Source of the DNA: Undaria pinnatifida
Taxonomy: Eukaryota; Sar; Phaeophyceae; Laminariales; Alariaceae
Reading direction: 5' to 3'
Assembly: GCA_012845835.1 (NCBI GenBank)
Contig: JABAKD010000025.1
Coordinates: 710,001 to 774,000 of the forward strand
DNA: 64,000 bases
Positions 58,476-64,000 of the stretch are shown here, piece by piece. The position numbers and the translations under genes are program-made. Position 1 is the first letter of the stretch. The number at the start of each line of letters is the position of its first letter. The notes below the pieces were generated by a model. The model saw nothing but the letters and a program-made list of their open reading frames with translations. It made no database searches and was not told the origin of the DNA.

Positions 58476-58589
58476 CTATGTATATTATAAAGATTAAAAT
58501 ACACCCAGCTGTGAGATCGAAAATTTTCACACCCTGTACAAATATCCATAACAAATACAAATAATAGTTGCGTGTATTTGTCCCAGGGC

Positions 58590-58960
58590 AGTATTTGCCT
58601 CCAGACAAATATTTGCGCAGCTTCTCAAGCGAGTATTTGCCTGCCAGACAAATATTTGCACAGGTCCTCAAGAGAGTATTTGCCGGCAGACAAATATTTG
58701 CGCAGCTTCTCAAAAAAGTATTTGCTTCCAGACTAATATTTGCGCAGGTTTTCCAGAGAGTAATTTGCCTGCCAGACAAATATTTGCACTGGTTCTCAAA
58801 AACGTATTGGCCTGCAGACAAATATTTGCGCAGCTTCTCAAGCAAGTATTTGCTTCCAGAACAAATATTTGCACAGCTTCTCAAGAAAGTATTTGTCTGA
58901 AGGCAAATATTTGTGCAGGTTCTCAATATACTATTTGCCTGCAAACAATGTATTGCGGAT
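58590..58960. repeat. Subterminal 42-44-bp array, left
   Basis: Eight to nine direct units of the type CAGACAAATATTTGCGCAGC, TTCTCAAG(C/A)(G/A)AGTATTTGCCTGC. Each contains the 10-bp palindrome CAAATATTTG. A period close to 14 codons leaves open frames on both strands (58459-58989 minus, 58568-58900 plus) that are not genes. Such arrays in DNA transposons can be transposase binding sites; that role is inference. Confidence 0.88.
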
Positions 58961-59249
58961 GCGGAGATATTGACCTCTTCGGCGTACAAGTACGTTCATT
59001 ATATGGGGTACATACGTAATGCATAAATACGGCCGTTGAGCCCGGCGTATTTGCAGCCGCGAAAAGGCCGTTGAGCCCGGTGTATTTGCAGCCGCGAATA
59101 TCAGTGGTCCTGCACACAACCAAACCAGCTCCCCATCACGGCACGAGCAACTATCGCGGGCTGTGCATGTCAACATGACAGCTGTCAGTACCGAAGAAGC
59201 AAATTGCAATGGTGATGGTACGCCACCTGGCGACGGAGCTGGCGCGTCA

Positions 59250-59587
59250 TCAGCAGCTCCAGTCATTGTCGACGTCAACGCAGCTGGGCTGGAGTGATTT
59301 TCGGGGCTCTTGCGTTGGCAGCAGTGCTTGAGCGTGACTTCAGCACTGCTGGGCGTATGATGACGTCATCCAGGAGCACCACGGACAGCAAGTACGCGGA
59401 GATGATCCTGTTCCTGCACGGAAACCTGGACCTCATCCCTCAGGACATCCCTAAGCTGACCGAAGCTGGCGTGCGAAGCAAGAGCCCCGGGCGACTGGTG
59501 GACCCTGTGGAAGGACTGAAGGAGCTCGACGGCGCATTTGCCCCAGAGGATCTCACCGCTGGGGAGTCGGGGGAGGTGGACGTTTAA
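59250..59587 (+). pseudogene. hAT transposase C-terminal (dimerisation) fragment
   Basis: The plus frame reads LALAAVLERDFSTAGRMMTS, SRSTTDSKYAEMILFLHGNL and DLIPQDIPKL, ending at a stop at 59585-59587. The ER(D/V)FS.AG ... (E/D)..LFLH.NL pattern is the hAT dimerisation domain. The catalytic core and zinc finger are absent, so it cannot act alone. Just upstream in another frame is MTAVSTEEANCNGDGTPPGD, perhaps the end of the preceding part before a frameshift. It lies between the two subterminal arrays. Confidence 0.82.
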
Positions 59588-60089
59588 ACAGCATGGAATA
59601 GTAGAAGTAGCTTCATGGCGATCAGGCCCGCAGCGAGAACAAGTAGAAACGTATTTGTGGTGTTTGTGGATCCTTGGTGTTTGTTGTACTTTGCCACAGG
59701 AGTTGACTCATCTCATGATACGGAATGAGTAAGATGGTGGAGGGGTTTGGTGGCGTCGGCGTGTTTGTGTTTGTTCGCGTTCCGTACGGGGTGAGGAGGC
59801 TTCGACGGTTGTAGATGGCAGAAGAAGTAAACGGCAATGGTCGACGGAGATGGCATTTGAATATTAAAAAATATATAATATGACTCATAGGTAGTCGATA
59901 GATTTTCCTTTTTTCTCGGTTTGGCTGATCCTGTGTTTTTCCACTCCGGTCAAAAGATACTTCAGATGCACGCTTCAGGGATTTGCTTTTGTATTTCCGA
60001 CACCAACCTCCCATCGCATGACATATGATACGGCTAATGTCTCCCTCCGACCTCCCTGCAGTAACAGCTTTTTTTTCAGAATAGTTGCC

Positions 60090-60535
60090 AGGACAAATAC
60101 AATACTATTTGCGCAGGTTCTCCAGGGCAGTATTTGCCTGCCAGACAAATATTTGCGCAGGTTCTCAATAGAATATTTGCCTGCAGACAAATATTTGCGC
60201 AGTTTCTCAAGCGAGTGTTTGCCTGCAGACAAATATTTCCGCAGGTTTTCAAAAAAGTGTTTGCCTGCAGACAAATATTTGCGCAACTTCTCAAAAAAGT
60301 ATTTGGTTCCAGACAAATTTTTGCGCAGGTTTTTGAGAGAGTATTTTCCTGCCAGACAAATATTTGCACAGGTTCTCAAAAAAGTATTTACCTGCAGACA
60401 AATATTTGCGCAGCTTCTCAAGAAAGTATTTGCTTCCAGACAAATATTTGCGCAGCTTCTCAAAAAAGTATTTGCTTCCAGACAAATATTTGCGCAGGTT
60501 TTCCCGAAAGTATTTGCCTGCCAGACAAATAGCAA
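60090..60535. repeat. Subterminal 42-44-bp array, right
   Basis: Ten to eleven units of the same family and same orientation as 58590-58960. Open frames 60018-60539 (plus), 59975-60535 (minus) and others result from the period. Direct, not inverted, orientation of the two arrays is unusual for a symmetrical transposon. Confidence 0.88.
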
Positions 60536-60566
60536 ATAATGTATTTGTACAGGGAGTGAAAATTTT

Positions 60567-61133
60567 GTCGAAACTCATCTTTGCACAAGCTGTGGGTGAT
60601 ACTCCGATCGCGCGTATTACGGGTTGTGTTTCATTATTATATATATATCACATTTATCCCCTCAAAATAATGTATAGTTTCCAGGCACATATTGAGCTGC
60701 CCCCCCCGCCCCCCCCCCCGCCCCCCCCGATAATAAACTGGTGCCAAAACCGTCAGATTTATCCCCTTGAAAGGATTTATTACTTACATGCACAAATTGC
60801 CCTCCCCCCCCCCCCCCTGAAACCCGCTCGCTTTTGATCAACACCAGGCCCCCACGTCCTTCAAAACTCCCCCCCCCCCCTCACCGGTTATTCGACTTAC
60901 AAGATTCACTTGATAAAAGGATACATTTCCCTCCACAGCTGTCAGATTTTGTCCCCCTCAAAAACGGGTTTTATAGTTTCAGCGCACAGACTGACTAAAA
61001 TCACCCTGTTGACCCTGATAGCTACACTGTAGTTGTAAGGGGAGTCGCCGACCTATATCCTTACTGAGGACACACAACTCGTAATGCGCGCGATCGGAGT
61101 ATCACACACAGCTTGCAAAGATAAGTTTCGCCG
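60567..61133. mobile_element. MITE family M1, copy 2, nested in the right end of the transposon
   Basis: The left arm GTCGAAACTCATCTTTGCAC, AGCTGTGGGTGATACTCCGA, TCGCGCGTATTACG pairs with a right arm whose reverse complement has GGCGAAACTTATCTTTGCAA, GCTGTGTGTGATACTCCGA, TCGCGCGCATTACG, about 75 bp each. It is flanked by AAATTTT (60560-60566) and AAATCTT (61134-61140), a probable target duplication. The insertion splits the host transposon's terminal repeat. The interior has long C runs and no gene. Copy 1 is at 13020-13539. Confidence 0.85.
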
Positions 61134-61189
61134 AAATCTTCGATCTCACAGCTGGAGTTTATTTTCATTTTTTATAATATATATTATCC

Positions 61190-63160
61190 AAAAGCCGCCA
61201 AAGCCTACGACCTAGATTCCGATGCTAACTTGGTCGGGCATTGTTCATCACGAAGTCGATGAAGTGTAGACGCCTACCAGGTACCTGGGATGGCGCTTAT
61301 ATGACCAGATGCAAGCTGCCAATAAATGTGTGCCCTTGAAAGCTTTCGGAATCTGAATGCGTTCCGGTGCGTTTGCTTCGCCATATCACACTATTATACA
61401 GTCCCACAGATTAACGATTTAGCTCGAGTTGCTTGTAGTACGAAAAACACGGCAAGTACGTTACTCCCGCATGAAACGTCTTTGAGGAACAAGTTTATCA
61501 CGGATTCACGAGCACGTTTACCATGTTTCGGTTCATCACACAATGAACGACATATTCTCGACTTCCAGTTTGCACGTGGGCCGCACGCCGGTATTCACCT
61601 TTTACCTTCCAATGTTTTTGAAGGAACGGTGTAGAAAAGGGGCACAGATTTGCCGGCTCGCGTCGATCTTCACCACGACGAACACTGCCCATGAGATTGG
61701 AGCGAAAACCTCAGTCCAACGCTTCAGTTTGCCCATCTCAGCACCGGTTTGAAATTCAAACCTGAAAGGCCTGCCACCCAGCCGATCGTTCGGAAATATT
61801 ATGTTGCACGGTACGATACTACCCTTCGGGGTGGGTTGAATGTCTATCCCGGGGCCGTGGAGTGTCGAAAAGGGGGAACATATGCGTTCTGGATCACTGG
61901 TATTTGTACGCTACCAGGTCCTTTCGCCGCTGCTGTTGCTGTTTTTTTTAATATACCTACAGCAAGCAGTACCACGTCCGACGATGTGTGTTGGATTGTT
62001 GAATTGGGCGTGAAAATGTTGTCGTGGTTCGATCTGCTACTGTGCACCCACCACGTACATACACCGCCGTGACTACTGGCACAAACGCAATAGCGTGAGG
62101 CACGGCGGACGTTGAAAGACTGTTGGTGTGCTGCTGCCGTATACTGCTTTTGTGGCAGCATCCGCTATTCGCAGAAATACCCGGGCCACAACAATGTGCG
62201 TCGTCGGTGTGGAAAGCCATGGCAAGCACACTGACTCAGCATTTGGAGGGCCTTGGGCCGTTTTCCGGTGTAGGCTGCGTTTGAAGGTGATACGTCAGCC
62301 TTGAATGCGTTCGACGGAGAAATATCAACTTGTAGTGCCTTGGAAGAGCCCGGTTTCACCTCAATCGAAACGTCCAGCGGCAAAACTGACCCAACCAAGC
62401 ATTTTGGGTTTCGACGCAAAACAAGACAATCGCAGGTTCGTTGGTACTCGGATTCGGAAAATACTCTAATGTTCACTAACATACACACTTGCACACTACA
62501 CCGTAGACCTAACGCGTAAAGCTAATAGACGTTCGCGGTGGGACTTCAGCCCGGAACTTGGGAAAAGGCAAGGCATACACGCAACCTGGTATTTCCACCA
62601 GGCCAAGGTCCTTGATGAACCACAGTTTCACATTTCTTAGTGTCTAGCCCCAACCCCAACCCTAACCCTAATGCCACCCCTAACCCAAACAGAAGCTCAA
62701 AAATACGTCGGAGGGTGACCGCATGCGTTCGAGGGTAGGGCGCCAGCCTAGAAGCCTGGTGCCACCCTCGACGCAGCCAACACCGGCGATAACGGCCCAA
62801 AACCCTTAGGTTCGTAGCACCGCTGGCTCAGTTTATATCGAGTGTATAGCATGGCATACGAGCGTCAGATATACGACCGCAATGTCGTGGTTCCCTTCTT
62901 TTCGGATTTCCGCTTGTATCTCTGCGATGGCATTTTCCACGTCAATAGTCTATACCAATGCAAAGAGCTTCGGTTAATTTACGTGCAGTTCAACTGCACA
63001 TGTTCATGTCGAGGAGTTGAATCTACAAAAATCCCTCTCAGAATCTTGTCCCCTTCCCAGAGCATGTGTCTGGCACACACACGGAGACCTTGAATCTTAT
63101 AGCAAGCCATTGCGTCGATCTAGCAATCTGGCGTCAGCTCAGACACCCGGTTCGTGCTCC
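61190..63160. other. Intron sequence, no recognisable exon
   Basis: Between exon 1 and the transposon. Open frames at 61326-61634, 61749-62072 and 62165-62494 (minus) show no Pmp or other motif. Contains the telomere-like patch at 62648-62690. Confidence 0.45.
62648..62690. repeat. Short interstitial telomere-like patch
   Basis: CCCCAACCCTAACCCTAA, then a break and CCCCTAACCC. Degenerate CCCTAA repeats, same strand as the block at 3502-3546. Confidence 0.65.
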
Positions 63161-63167
63161 CGCTCAC

Positions 63168-63245
63168 CTCCGAAATTAGCGAGGTTGGCAGTAAAATCCG
63201 CAACACCGTCGATCCTGATCGTGGTCTCCGAGCCGTACATGGCAC
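63168..63245 (-). CDS. Pmp membrane protein, exon 1 of the visible model: one Pmp repeat
   Basis: 78 nt, phase 1 on both sides. The acceptor TATTCCAGCAG ends at 63246 and the donor is GGAG-GTGAGC at 63167. It encodes GAMYGSETTIRIDGVADFTA then NLANFG(G), a clear Pmp repeat. It continues the 78/84 alternation (78 here, 84 in exon 2). It is not the first exon of the gene because it needs an upstream phase-1 donor; the signal peptide and start codon must lie upstream, perhaps past 64000. Confidence 0.88.
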
Positions 63246-63249
63246 CTGC

Positions 63250-64000
63250 TGGAATAGTTCATGAAAAAGGCGTTAACACTAGCTCCAAGAACATCAAGAC
63301 CAATATGTTGTGGTGACGGACATTTTCGCCTGAGTGAGTGAACGACGTCGACAAAGCGCAAATTACATAGGCACATTTCGCTAGTTTTTTCTCAATAACT
63401 CCGTCATACTGCGTATATTGTCGTCAAGGTTAGAGACACTGCGAAATCAATGCGCTTTCCGTGTGGGCACGCCCTACGCAAGTCGAGCACCTCCTGTGCA
63501 TTTTGTTGGACACCACCTGCAGTAGAGCGTACCGAGTCTATCTATATAGGGCTGTTCATGAAAAATGTCATTGAGTTCGATACGAAATTCGTTCTTAGAG
63601 AAAGACCAAGGGCGTTAAAAAAAAAACTGTTGCTTTCACCGTTTTTGACTCGTTATGGCGGTAAGTATCATACCAACGAGTTACCCTTTGACTAGATATT
63701 GCGAGGGTCACTCGTTCGGAGAGAATTCCCGCCGTTAAATTTGAACCAGCACGTAGCGTATACGCAAATTTCGAGGGTTCAAACGAAGCATCACGTAGGA
63801 CAGTCAAACGCTTACAGTCCAACGACGAACACATGAGATTTTTCGAAGTGTACATTTGGCATATCGTCACACACAGGGGCCGGTGTTGGCTTGGGTTGTA
63901 GCGGAGCACACAAGGCTGGAGTAGGCCTTGCGGCAGTGGTGTGTCTCAACCTCCTACTACTGTAGTAGTATTACGTGGCCTTTAAGTAGAGGTGCACAAC
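63250..64000. other. Upstream intron or flank, no exon recognised
   Basis: I found no further Pmp-type exon with matching phase here. A minus-strand stretch near 63505 (after CTACTGCAG) begins GGVQQNAQ but lacks the rest of the consensus. Confidence 0.4.

Larger units (their letters stand above)
58478..61187. mobile_element. DNA transposon with hAT transposase remnant, 2.7 kb
   Basis: Long terminal inverted repeats. The left end has TATATTATAAAGATTAAAAT, CCAGCTGTGAGATCGAA, TTTTCACACCCTGTACAAAT. Reading the right end in reverse gives TATATTATAAA, ATGAAAATA, CCAGCTGTGAGATCGAA and, beyond a nested MITE, TTTTCACTCCCTGTACAAAT. Inside each end is an array of 42-44-bp units, and between them a hAT transposase C-terminal fragment. 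Terminal sequence does not start with the common hAT CAG-type end, so its exact boundaries and class remain open. Confidence 0.75.

Noticed and set aside
58459-60539. Open frames of 100-186 codons with repeated CANICL or KYLRSFS-like peptides
   Set aside because: Products of the 42-44-bp arrays, open on both strands at once.

Overview
The window looks like nuclear DNA of a eukaryote, most likely a stramenopile alga and possibly a brown alga. The support is: spliced exons with GT-AG borders; one large membrane-protein gene of the polymorphic-membrane-protein (Pmp) repeat type joined to a Cys-rich module and a multi-pass membrane domain, a combination I associate with stramenopile algae; several decayed LTR retrotransposons (Ty3/chromovirus and Ty1/copia); a hAT remnant; MITEs; and TTAGGG-type interstitial telomere repeats. 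The lineage is inference. No rRNA, intact tRNA gene, operon or CRISPR array is visible.

Layout. 1-9 kb is repeat-dominated. It holds a 1.5 kb minisatellite of 12-bp palindromic HindIII-containing units with a telomeric block inside, flanked on both sides by a second repeat family, then two oppositely oriented repeat arms around a GC-rich, hairpin-rich 350-bp core. 9-12 kb holds Ty1/copia fragments on both strands. 13-14 kb has a foldback/MITE copy and another patch of the 2-kb and 5-kb repeat. 14.9-21 kb is a decayed chromovirus on the plus strand (zinc knuckle, RNase H trace, integrase, chromodomain-like end). 25.1-26.1 kb is a second, related chromovirus end. 26.7-32.5 kb has no recognisable gene but carries a clear MITE.

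32.5-63.25 kb is the main gene, on the minus strand. I assembled 15 exons whose splice phases all agree: ten short exons (78, 81 or 84 nt) each encoding one Pmp repeat and bounded by phase-1 introns at a Gly codon, one 315-nt exon with several Pmp repeats, then exons for the last Pmp repeats, a Cys-rich extracellular module, and about eight transmembrane segments ending at a stop at 32515. The visible part codes for about 946 residues. The 5' end with start codon and signal peptide was not found and may lie beyond 64 kb. Most short exons are missing from simple ATG-based ORF calls.

The introns of this gene hold much of the rest: a tandem array of five tRNA-like 71-nt units (45.3-46.1 kb); a tandem duplication of an exon-pair segment (46.7-48.9 and 48.7-55.0 kb); a 4.2-kb LTR element with 5-bp target duplication inserted in the second copy (48917-53133), whose empty site is preserved in the first copy; a roughly 200-bp satellite (55.5-56.5 kb); and a 2.7-kb element with terminal inverted repeats, two 42-44-bp arrays, a hAT transposase C-terminal fragment and a nested MITE (58.48-61.19 kb). 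The gene therefore appears to have grown by exon-pair duplication while its introns were filled with mobile elements.
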